Origin: Triplophysa rosa | Taxonomy: Eukaryota; Chordata; Actinopteri; Cypriniformes; Nemacheilidae | Assembly: GCF_024868665.1 (NCBI RefSeq) | Contig: NC_079906.1 | Location: forward strand, 13,206,807 to 13,270,806 | Direction: 5' to 3' | Length of the DNA stretch: 64,000 nt | In this document: one piece after another, positions 36,910 to 47,848 of the stretch | Layout of the letters: the number at the start of each line of letters is the position of its first letter | Numbering within the stretch: the stretch's first letter is position 1 | Notes under the pieces: generated by a model | What the model saw: the letters and a program-made list of their open reading frames with translations, nothing else | What the model was told of the DNA's origin: nothing | The model's database searches: none | Made by a program: the position numbers and the translations under genes

Positions 36910-38937
36910 TCAAATATTTTTACAATATTTATAGTAGACAAATAGGTCAACCCTGTTAAGGGTGAAAAAAAACTGCAAAACATGACTTTCTCCTTTTCTC
37001 ACCTTCTGTTGCTTCCGCAATGGGAGTCTATGTTGTTTCGTTGTTTTTAACTGAGCAGGAGCAGGTTTCTCCTGGCTTGACACTTGCTCTGGGTGCTTTC
37101 TTTTTAAATGTACCTGCAGATTCTTCCTGTTCAGCATTAAACCACAGAAAGGACACAGATCTTGTGCATCAGATCTGGACCTACGTGGGGCATTGCTTTC
37201 AACGGGTGTATGTCCAGAGAAGATCTCATTTACAAAAGTCTGTATGGCAACATCAGTCTCTGTGGGGTGAGGGTTCTGAGCAGTGTTCAACACACTGTGA
37301 TCCCCTACAGAGACACGCATATCTACCACTGAGGGGAATAAATGATTTTCTTCATTCACAGGGGTCTTGGCTGTGCTCACATGCTCATCCATAATCTCTC
37401 CTTCTTCTATGATGAAGAAGAGAAAACGTATCAAGGTGGAATTAGATCAAAACACAAAGGCATGCATAAAAACATTACACCCAGAAGGGAAAATCAATTT
37501 ACGGGATCTGGTCTCTAGTAATAGAATGTGACCTAAATGCATACACCAGAGCTTTGTGATGACTCTCTTTCAGATTCTGTTTGCGGACAGTTTTTACCTG
37601 TGGGCCCCTTGCTCACTGAATGCTCATCTGTGGGTCCCTGGCCTGCCGTGTCTTCATCTGTAGACTGTAAGACATTATTTTTTATTTTCAGTGCATAATA
37701 ATAAATGAATAATAGAAAAGCATGCTTCTTACTTTTTCAGGGTACAAGTGTTCCACAAGATTTTCTTTTCTTTTAGAGATGTTCTGAGTGATGTCCTCAG
37801 TAATCAGGCTTTTGCACCTGGCATCATTGACAGGCATCTCTTCAGCACTGCTAGCTGTATGTGAAACTGTTGTAAAAGGCTCAGATGCTGAAGAACACTC
37901 CTCAGATTTGACCTCTACCACCATTATCTTAGTTTTTTTGTTCTCACACATCACCAGATGTTTTAAAAATCCATCTTTCCTCATGAAGGTGGATGTGCAG
38001 CTGACACAGTGAAAGTGTGGAGCAGCTCTGCACTTTAAATGACATTTGAATATAAGGAACTCTAGGAGAAAAAAGAATTAAACAAAAAAAAAATTTTTAA
38101 GATGAAGTTTGTTATGAAATAAAGAATAACTATGTGTTACAGTGCATTTTAATTGCAACACTGGGAAACAGAATACCTTGGACATACTCGGGTAACTAAT
38201 TTTAAATATAAATGGAATGTATAGGACTTACTGTATTCATAATTCATTATATACCGTATAATGTTCAATACTTGCCTTTGTGTCGTATTGCTCTTCGTCG
38301 ATGACCCTGTAAATGTTTCAGACACTTGCTTTTGATGGTGGGTTTGAACATCTCTGGCCCGCAATAAGGACAGTGGTACAGCGAACAACATTCCTGGCAT
38401 TTCTGAACAACTGGCTGCTGCTCTCCTCGCAAAATTGTTTTGTGTAGCTATCAAATGTAAAATAACCATCACTTTATTGTAGTTAATAAAAAAACATGAA
38501 TTTATTTAAATATAAAACACAGATGATTTAAAATTATCATTAATGGGTTTTAAATAAACAAATTCTGGCAAAATTATGCTTGCTTGGACACAGATCTATA
38601 ATGCAAGAATTGACACTACCGGCATTAACTTGATTTGGGGACAAATGACAATTTGTGCCGGCACAAAAAATAATTAATTGTTGCAATCCATCAACAGAAT
38701 AAACTTTCTAACATATTGATCCTTTGAGAGGTTCCTCCAGTAAGAGGCCGATCAGCAGGTCTGCAGCTCGTCGTGTCCTGCCGCTGCTGCAAACTGTCAC
38801 CTGTAGCGCTATACTTCAGTTTCTTTCATAGATATGCCTTTATTGAAATATACGACTGATATACATTTACAATAGAAACTTGAGTTTACCTCTGTGTGTT
38901 GACTTGAATGGCTGAACATTTTGACTAAATTTGTCAT
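36910..38937 (-). CDS. Uncharacterised C2H2-like zinc-finger protein, five coding exons
   Basis: Exons on the minus strand: 38937-38890, 38447-38276, 38061-37733, 37664-37598, 37406-36910. They total 1113 bp (370 aa) with all phases consistent. Exon 2 carries a C-x2-C-x4-H-C-x2-C cluster followed by C-L-K-H-L-Q-G-H. Exon 3 has two cysteine pairs (K-C-H-L-K-C, and C-V-S-C with H-L-V-M-C), and exon 5 a canonical-looking finger C-P-F-C-x10-H-L-K-R-K-H. The middle is acidic and Ser/Thr-rich and probably disordered. I do not recognise an orthologue; the layout resembles unnamed fish zinc-finger proteins, and DNA or RNA binding is inference. Intron 2 appears to use a GC donor (AAAG|GCAAGT at 38275). 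The 3' end is uncertain: CAGAAG|GTGAGA at 37003/37002 could be a donor to an unseen exon, otherwise the frame runs to the stop at 36910. Confidence 0.7.
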
Positions 38938-40292
38938 CCGCTAGTAGCCCCGAGACTTGTTATGACCGTAATCACGCGAGAGACCAAGAAGTAAGAGATC
39001 TCGGAATTTTCAAATTAAGAGTTTCAAAATAAGAGTCCTAAAATTTACAATGATACTGGATAATAATTAAAAGTACTCAGTGGTAACACTCTTTGTTTTT
39101 GTCACTCTTTGTAAACAAGTTGTATTTCTTAACATCAGTAAGTGCACTAGCTAACATACCAACATTACCAATCAACCCTTTTTCTGCATTTATTAATCTT
39201 TGTTAATGTTAGTTCATTGTACATTTACCTGTTATTAACATACAACTTTTGATTAAAAAAAATGTATTAAAATGCTTAAATAATTAATTAACGAACTAAG
39301 AATGATAACTGCTGTAGAAATGTATTTCAGTGTTATTTCCTCTTAGCTTAAGCATTAACGAAATGTTAACAAATACAATCTCACTGTAAAATGTTCCCTA
39401 ATAGAATATATCAAACACTACATTTTACATTTATATATCAAAACTCAGTTAAGCCTTGTAACACAATCGTAATTACACATTTCCCTTGTAACTTGTTTTA
39501 TTCAGCCACAATGTTACATACAAAGACATTTGCTTTTGTTAAGAAAGCTTTCAAATCCAAGTTGAGGACAATTAATTACACCATTTATTTATGATTTATC
39601 TTGCAAACATCCTGTTGCATCCAATACTTTCCATGATAACGTGACTATGATATTAAGATTTTAAAAATGTACAAAACATGATCTAAGTTTGGTTCAGAAC
39701 GGTAGCCAATACAACCACACAATTTTAGCAGCAGTGTTACAATGCAACTGATGGCTAGATTTAGTGGCAGTGAGAGAAGTTTAACAGAACCGTTTACAAA
39801 AACTCTGGCACTCTGTAGTCAATGATGTGTTTGCATTGGTTTGCTTAAGATCATAGGTGCATCATCGTTTCGTTTATAAAATCCATATAGAAAAACTGTG
39901 AAGAATTCCTCTATTTTTCACTGCAGAGTTGTAAAAAGTTGTGATGTTTTCATGATAAAAAAATACTTTTTTTCCCACAAAAACATTTCATAATCGAAGA
40001 GGTAAAACAGGTTTTAACAGAAAAGCTGAAAACAGCTTTACAATAAGTTGTTATAAAGATTCATCATTTCATGTTTCTTTAAATGTAGACTTCCTAGATT
40101 TCACACACTGATGTTAAATAAAAATAAAACACACTACATACACACGCCCAGTCTTTCACAACCACACACAGTCAGTCAAATATTCTTGTTGTCAAGTCTT
40201 TCGCTTGGCAGTTCATCTGTAACTTCATGTGAACCGAAAGGGTTTGGAGGATGTAGTGTTCCTCTCTCTGCTGCTTCATTATCATGCAATCC
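38938..40292. other. Zinc-finger gene 5' flank and probable ifrd2 3' UTR
   Basis: About the first 60 bases precede the zinc-finger ATG. From roughly 39.5 kb to 40292 the sequence is probably ifrd2 3' UTR, with a minus-strand AATAAA at about 39497. The middle is AT-rich, with no gene seen. Confidence 0.4.
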
Positions 40293-43200
40293 TCACATCA
40301 CATCAGCACGTTTGTCCCTCACTTTGTTCCTTAGTTTAGTCCGAGCCTTGAATGCAGCTGAATTAAACAGATGCTGTGAAGGGACAGACCAAAATTACAT
40401 CAATGTGCACACAAACACATATACAGATGCTACACTTACAGTTGTGCTCAAAAGTTTACATATCCCTTGCAGAATCTGGAAAAAGCTGAAACATTTGGAA
40501 AAATAAGAGGATTTTTTGAAAATTAAGGTTTATTTTTTATTTAGTCCTGCCCTGAGCAAGTTATTTCACTAAAGAAATGTTAACATATAGTTCACACTAA
40601 AGAATAATAACAGAATTTCTAAAAATAGCCCAGGGCAAAAGTTTACACGCCCCTGATTCTTAATACTGTATGATGTTACCTAAACAATCAATGAGAGTTT
40701 TTATGTTTAGTCATAGTTGTTTAAGGGTTTCTTGTTTGTCATGACTCATTAGACTGTCCACCGATCTTCAAAACAATCACCCAGGTCCTCCACAATCTTT
40801 GCTTTTTCAGCATTTATGGATATTTTACTCATGTCCAGCAGTAACTGTATGATGTTGAGATTCCTCTTTTTACACCGAGGACAATCAAGAGACTCATACA
40901 CAACTATTACAATAGATAGAAACATCCAGTGCTGCCCACAAAGTCAACACGATTCATTTAAAGTCAGGTGGGTGTAAACCTCTGAAAATGGTTTTGGTGT
41001 AAATTGTTATTGTTTCATTTATACATCTTATTTTTTCATTTACTAATGTCCTTCAGAAGATTTAAAAATACATAAATATTTTTCAGGAAATTAAATAAAA
41101 AAAATTTTACACCAAAACCATTTTCATTTTCCTCTTATTTTTTCCAAAAGTTTCAGCTTTTTCCAGATTCTGCAAGGGAATTTCAATTCTTTACATGGAA
41201 TACACATCTGCTTAAGTTCGCATTTTCTTATCGCATAAAAATTTAGTTCCAAGTTGAATCTGACCTTGATATTCAAAATAAGACTAGTATCAACTGCAAC
41301 TTTCCAAGCTGATCACGGTTACATTTAAATGTGAAAAGCTTAAATATTACCCTCTCTGTGCGGGATATCTTGCTAGACTTGACAGCAGCATCCAGGATGA
41401 GAGGCGGTCCAAGCCCAAAAATATCCCTCGGCAGTGGATTGAACTAACAACACACATTTCCCACATAAATAATATATTGTACAAAGGGAATACGAATCTA
41501 TTTTAAAGTAAAGGTAAAGTCATGACCAGGGTAAAATGTAAAAACTTGCAGTTGGTCCATCTAACCTGTAGGTGGTGTCTGACTCCAGACTCAAGCACCT
41601 CCTTAAAGGCATCATAAATCCTGCGACGCATCCAGCCATCAATGTAGATTGCCTCAATTCCAAACTGAATCTTTTCCTCTGTGAAATCATCATTCTAAAA
41701 AACAAGATTTTTCTCAATTTTATTATCATAGTATTGTAAAATATTGACATCTATAATTGAAAATAAAAAAGCTAGAGTGTGATCACAATGAGGTCAAGGT
41801 TTGTTGTTCGTGTACCTCAATGTAGTTCAGCACCTCTCTGAAAATGGACCGCTGTTTCCTCCGGTCATTTTTAGCACGATGCTTATTTCCATCAGTCGCT
41901 AGACTCTTCAGACTTTCACACAATGTGTCACAGTCCTCGTACTCAAACTCCTGAAACACAACCAACAATATATACAGAGCTCACATACACCGCATTTCGT
42001 AATTACACACATACAGTCTTAACATTGAACCCTATTTTGAAACGCACCTGATCGATGTCACGTCCAAGTTCATAGAGTAGAGCGATGGTCTCCCCTACAG
42101 CAATCCTGAAGTTCACGTCGCTGCTCTCTAAACATTCATGTAGACGTGGCAGGTGACTGCAAAAGATCGGTTTACAGACAAACAAAGCTATCAATATCAA
42201 ATCTGGGATTTATCACTTGAAGCCATTATTGTAACGGCTTTAAGACATGGCCTTGGATTTTAGAGTTGTTTAAGATTACATTACACAAAGCTAGGGTCCA
42301 GACTGTTGACGGTGTACACACAAGAATGCATGTGTCAGACTCACTGGTTAAGAATACTGTTGATGCGTGATGCAGGGCAGAGGGTAGCGAGCAGTGCCCA
42401 GGACTGCAGGGTGGCGCTGTGGAGAGCAGGGGCTCCAGCTTTAACCGAAGGCAGTGAGCCATCACCCAGAGGATATGCGCCCGCAAACACGCTCTCCAAA
42501 TGTCCAATAGATTTTAAAAGGTCCTGAAAAATAACTATAAATATTAATATGCAATTTACAAAATGCTTAAGATTTGTGTGGTGATCACAACTGATCATAC
42601 CTCTGCATCATCTGAGGCAGACACATAGCAGCACATACCAAGAGCTCGAGCACACTGATAAAACATGAATTTTTTTAAAGTATTTTAGAAAAATCAAATC
42701 ACTACTATAAATCAAATATAAATATATTTATATGCATATTTTAGACATCACTTACACTCTGTCGTGCTGACAGGCTTGCAGAGCCGTCAATCAGGATGGA
42801 GCTGAGGATGGGGCGTAGAATCTTAAAGCCCTCCTCACCTTCAGCTCCTCCCCCGAGTTGCAAGCACAGAAGAGCACAGACTGTAGCAGCAGCGGCCTGC
42901 TCGTCTCCTCCACCTAGGGAGTAACAGCAGCGAGACTGCTTCAAGAATGTTTTAGATGCCCTATTCATACATGCTACAAAACATGGTTCTCATTATTTAG
43001 CAAGGTGGACGTATTCTCGATTTCATCTTTATCGTAAGACAAAACATTGAGTCACCCTATATCCTAATGCCCACCTTTCCTTAAACTCCTATCCAGACAG
43101 TCACTGATGGTGAAACGTCTCTCCAATAAGAAGTCGTACAGGACTCTGGAAGAAAACGCCAAGCGCAGACTTTCTAATGCAGCCATACGGTTCTTAGCAC

Positions 43201-46132
43201 TGAAACACAGAGACAGACACGTCAAGAAGAAAACAACAAAAGAAGAGCCTGTCATAACTTGGTTTCTTTTTTTTAATCTGACCTGCACCTGACCTGTGGT
43301 TTAATGACTGCATGCATTGCATTTGTTACAAGCTGTGATACATATTCATTTTAAAGGTGTGTGTTGATACCTTTTGTCCATTAGATTGTCAATGCATTGC
43401 TTGAGTTTGTCTTCAGTTTCCTCCTGAGCAGTTTGTTCATCCACCACCTCACCTGCGCAGTACAGCAGTTTTTTATTTTCCCCACTATGCACTTCAGGTG
43501 TACATCATTAGAGTTTTTGTAAACGTGTGTGAATGCGTACCTGAGCCCTCCTCCAGAACTGATGCGCTTTCACTAGCACTGCTGTAGTGACTGAGCACAT
43601 CAGATGCTAAATCATCATCACTCACACCAGACTCGCCTCTCACCCCATTTTTCCCTAAGACCGAAAGAGAGACACAAGATGAAGAGACGCAGAGACTAGT
43701 TTAACTAAAGATATGAACAAATCTGAACATGGCTAATGAGAGGATTTTTAATGCGAAGGCAATGGATGTACGTGTTAGAGAGAGATGACGTGCATTTCAG
43801 CTGTCCACACAGATCATGTACCTCGACCTTTTGCTTAACAAAGTCACTTTAACACTCAGAGAAAACAAACAACACGCGTGGCATTGCAAAACACTGACTA
43901 AAGTTTAGACCATCTATAGCATGTGCCACTGAATTTAAACTGAACATAAATAGTTTAATGTAAATAGTACGTTTACAAAAACTAGGCAAGACAATGTAAA
44001 ACCACATTAGATGCGTGTCCTCTCAGAAACACAGAATGAATCTTCTTTGAATCAATCATGATCTCTCCGTCCCACTCCTCTTTAGTTAATGATCAGTTCA
44101 ATCTTCTGGTAAGATGTGCAGTTCAAAGTTTGGAAGCGATTCAATCAAATCACTAGAACCTCAAAACTTTAAGTCTGGATTTGATTTTTTAATCAAACAT
44201 CATGTCAGTGTAATCTTAGTTGATTTTCATAAGTGGTTTCATAAACTAAGAACAATATGTATTTCAAAATTTTAAATAGTAGCCCAAGAGAATTTGTTGT
44301 GGGCAGTTTAATAACACATGCATCAGCATGCCAGGATATTGGATCAGCTGCGATAAGATAGGAAGCAGGAGTGCATTTGGCATAAGAAACATATGAAATA
44401 TGTAGTATAGAAGGGTGGGGAAGCGATGATAACAAATCTGAAGATGTCAATTCAAACGGTGGCTAAAATGTTAGCTTAAATATTTTGACTTGAGCTCCAG
44501 AACTCTCCAGAAGCTGTCACTAAATGAAAGACTGAAGAGAATGTCTGACGTGATATCAGCACTCAGGTTTAATACATCAGCTTCATGGGGAAGTGGAAGT
44601 GATGGATGCTTCTGGGGAATTTCGGTTCTCTTAAGTCATCTGTGACATCCAGACCAACATGGGAATGTGAATGTGAACAAGCAGATATGAAAGGACATTC
44701 ACATGCAGCTCTTTTTATTACAAAACAGTTTTAATGGGATGAGAGGCATGAGGTTATATTCAGGATGGCCAGAGGTCACGCTACCTGAACGTGACAGGGC
44801 AGTCTTTGACAACTGCAGCTGAAGCACTTCCTGTCGAAGTGAACCTGCTCACAATCAACAGGAAGAAGACAAAAATGACTTTAAGTGTTTAAGCATCCTT
44901 TTTGAAGCGTCAATCCCCATTCATTGTATTTGCACTGACCAGCAGTTTTATATTTAAACGTTCTCCTTTTGTGGTCCAAAACTATAGGTGAACTATTCGC
45001 TTTAAACTGTGGGGAAAAAGTCAGTCGACAACAAATGCTCCTGCAATTGTAAGGTCTCAAATGTCTTTCAAAACAAACCATGGATATTCATATTCATGGT
45101 GGATATTCATCACATGCTGTGCTACAAATGCACCAAAATCATTTGTAAACTTTATTCAGAACCAAAAATTCACCGCTGTCAATCCTGCCACAAGACACAT
45201 CATTTTGGCCGCTGCTACATTTGCCAGATGACGTCACGCAGCTTTTATCAAGTCCAGAATCTGGTTTTAATGGCTCTACTCTGGGAACGCAGCACGTGTC
45301 GGGCACTATTTATCCCATAAGCTTAAAGGGATACTTCACCCAAAAATGAAAAATCTGTCATCATTTACTCACCTTCGAGTAGTTCCAAATCTGTATAAAT
45401 TTCTTAAGATATTTGGAAGAATGCTTATAACTAGACAGATTTTGTCCCCCATTGACTACCATGGTAGGAAAAAATACAATGGTAGTCAAACGTGCCCCAG
45501 AACTGTTTGTTGTCCTACATTCTTCAAAATGTCTTTTGTGTTTATACAGATTTGGAACACCTCGAGAGTGAGTAAAGGATGACAGAATTTTCATTTTTAG
45601 GTGAAGAATCCCTTTAACGAGAACCGTGGAAACCGCTTCTTGAACACAATAAAACATCCATTGGAGCGTATATCCCGTTTACGTAGTGGGTGAACTAAAG
45701 AAGGCCTCGCTTCGGTCTTCGTGACGCTCGGGCTAAATATACCGGGCTGGCGTGAGCTTCATCTTTCATGCTGTAGACTGAACTGTGACAGTCAATCGCT
45801 TTTCTTCTATTCGTACTCTTTATGGGTATAGGCTGTGCAACAACTACTAAATAACACCATAAACAATATAACATTCCAGCATACTTTATTATAAACAATA
45901 AAAGTCTTATGGCCATTTAAATAAAGTTAACGCGAAACGTGCGGGACTAAACAGCCACGTCGTATTTCAAGTATAACAAAACATGGTACAATCGAACTGT
46001 CTACATATTGTAATACTTAATATATGTTGTTGTACAGCGATAGTTATCTGGTTACTGTATGAAATGACAGAGGTTAAACTCACCTTTACTTGAAGCAGTG
46101 CCGCCGCGTTTCCCTTTTTTGCTTCGTGGCAT
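40293..46132 (-). CDS. ifrd2: Interferon-related developmental regulator 2, 12 coding exons
   Basis: IFRD-family protein with an armadillo/HEAT-like helical repeat body. Mammalian IFRD2 binds idle 80S ribosomes and represses translation during differentiation. Exons: 46132-46084, 43654-43541, 43452-43371, 43199-43075, 42913-42756, 42654-42601, 42523-42345, 42156-42048, 41950-41816, 41694-41566, 41443-41351, 40373-40293. They sum to 1308 bp (435 aa; human about 442). A basic N-terminus (MPRSKKGKRGG) precedes an acidic Ser-rich linker. Family blocks follow in order: DKSAKNRMAALESLRLAF, GETIALLYELGRD, ATDGNKHRAKNDRRKQRS, DIFGLGPPLILDAA. The basic tail is AAFKARTKLRNKVRDKRAD. The wording of these blocks, plus synteny with HYAL3, NAA80 and LSMEM2, favours IFRD2 over IFRD1. 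Intron 1 (2.4 kb) holds a foldback MITE and a candidate cassette exon; intron 11 holds a palindromic DNA element. Confidence 0.95.
40437..41181. mobile_element. Palindromic non-autonomous DNA transposon in ifrd2 intron 11
   Basis: The left end reads CAGTTGTGCTCAAAAGTTTA. Just inside lies CTTGCAGAATCTGGAAAAAG, whose reverse complement recurs at 41157-41176. A second internal AAAGTTTACA block occurs near 40640. The right terminus has lost the outer GTGCTC motif, so the element looks degraded or end-truncated. No open transposase frame was seen. The terminal sequence matches a dispersed fish DNA-element family; the superfamily (probably Tc1/mariner-like) is inference. Confidence 0.7.
44785..44844 (-). 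other. Candidate alternative cassette exon in ifrd2 intron 1
   Basis: A 60-bp segment is flanked on the minus strand by a strong pyrimidine tract ending GAGCAG and by the donor CAG|GTAGCG. It is open in the ifrd2 frame and symmetric (phase 1 on both sides), so inclusion would add 20 residues (GSLRQEVLQLQLSKTALSRS, with the first Gly split) between the basic N-terminus and the acidic linker. The main model joins without it. No homologous segment is known to me in mammalian IFRD2. Confidence 0.35.
45323..45617. mobile_element. Foldback MITE, Angel-like, copy 1 (ifrd2 intron 1)
   Basis: The element begins TTAAAGGGATACTTCACCC and ends with its inverted counterpart before CCCTTTAA. The arms carry TCTGTCATCATTTACTCACC and its reverse complement, and the centre is the inverted pair ACTACCATGG / CAATGGTAGT. 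Non-autonomous, with no coding capacity. Two more copies lie at 55224 and 57809. Confidence 0.8.
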
Positions 46133-47614
46133 GCTGACAGTCTACACACTTTTAACTCCAGCAAAACAACAAAGCTCAAAAGATGCAAATTTAATAGAAC
46201 AACAATCTGTAGTCAGAATTCGTTTTCTCAACAATATTTGCCGAGATATCCTTCCCAGAGCATCAAAACACAGGTCTGTGCAGCTTGGCCCCACGTTTTA
46301 AGCACCACAAATGTAAGGTGCACCTCGCCTCAAAGTAAAAAGCTTACGATTTTTACGAGTTTTTGATAGGTATTATCTATGATTGTCCCCAGGTAACCGA
46401 TATCTAATGCCAGGTTGTGACGGTAAATGTTTTTGGAAATGTTTGGGAAGGAGTATCGTGCACGTTGCTGCTACAGATTCCACCATCTTCCCTCGGTAAA
46501 GGCTCGCACACACCCGGCACGCTCCACTTCTCTGATTTGCCAGGCTCATGTCCGTTTTGGGCAATGTAGTTCTCTGTGGGGCTTCCGGTTGATGGTTGCA
46601 ACGAGAGCACAAGAATTAAGAACTACAACTCCCAGGATAACAGTGAAATAATCAGCTGTTCAGAAATGTTTGGATTGCACAGTCGGCAAAAAGTTACAAC
46701 TAACTTTTTCAAATGTGAGAATTAATTGAGATAATACTCAGATAAGTATAGGGAGTTTTTGAAGGTGAATGTTAAATTAACTGTGATTAGTATTTAGTGG
46801 GATGCCTAATTACGTGCCCAGACTGCCGACACTCCCACGGGTTTTAATTTGAATATCGTACACAAAATAATTTTACAAAAAAAGTCACTGAATGAAAATA
46901 ATTAAACAATTCTGACTTTATTACTCAATATAATTGGGTAATTACAAATACAAACAATACTAAAAACACTGTTAGGTATAAAGTACATTTTTACTTTTTT
47001 GAAAAACTAACAATCAGGTAAAGATTTATAAAAGGATATAAAAAAGTTTAATTATGCAAAAGAAATCAAATTAAAATGTTCTTTCTTACAAAAAGACTTC
47101 ACGTGATAAGTTAAACATGATGACAGTTAATATTTAAACATCATAAACTGATAAAGGGGTCACTTTTTAAATTATAAAATACAATTCATCTCATTCAGAT
47201 TAATTCTGTTAATGGTCTTATTGCCATACATAAAACAGGACACACAATGAATTCAATTAATGTGGCAAACGACACGTCTAGAATTATTGAAAGAAACTTT
47301 TCAGTAGTAGTTAAAACAGATGTCACCTTCCCACACCCACACAAATAAACATGTGCAAGTGCTTTATGTTAATGTGCAAACACAATACAAATCTAACTCA
47401 CACACCCAAACAGCAAATGGTCAAATCTCAGTTCAATTATATCGGCCTATATTTATTATTTTACAATAATGTTATGGAAGTTTTACAGAGTGTAAAACAG
47501 TTCTGGAATATATTTTTCTTTCAGTTACACATGTAACTGCTTAAAATGTGCAATTTTATGGAATGTTGATGTCACTTTTTACATAATCTGTCATTTTGGT
47601 TTGGTATTCAGAGG
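46133..47614. other. ifrd2 promoter region and DNA beyond the amt 3' end
   Basis: 46133-46660 is the ifrd2 5' flank, moderately CpG-containing. 46660-47614 is AT-rich with no gene seen and may include the distal amt 3' UTR (TTTATT at about 47448). Confidence 0.4.
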
Positions 47615-47763
47615 CAATAGGCTTGTGCGACTTGATGCAGCGCCGCAAGATCCGACAGGCGGATGACATCAAAGTACCGTGAGATCGTTTTTCGAATCGC
47701 GGTACTTTGATGTCATCCGCCTGTCGGATCTTCGGCGCCGCATCAAGTCGAACAAGCCTATTG
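47615..47763. repeat. Near-perfect inverted repeat (64-65 nt arms) 3' of amt
   Basis: Left arm 47615-47679 and right arm 47700-47763 are reverse complements with only a few differences (for example GTGCGAC versus GTTCGAC, plus one single-base gap), around a 20-nt centre. It is GC-rich compared with its surroundings. It starts 86 bp beyond the amt stop, so it probably lies in the amt 3' UTR. A young foldback MITE is the simplest explanation. Confidence 0.85.
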
Positions 47764-47848
47764 ACATTTACCCCTAAATACTATCAGCAGGCAGGTGACT
47801 GGCCATCCCACAAACACAGATAGTGTAATCAGTTTATAGTCTGTAACG

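Noticed and set aside
45009..45320. Cys/His-rich 103-residue frame resembling a zinc-finger protein
   Set aside because: The spacing is irregular, it has no family match, and it lies in ifrd2 intron 1 on the opposite strand beside a MITE.
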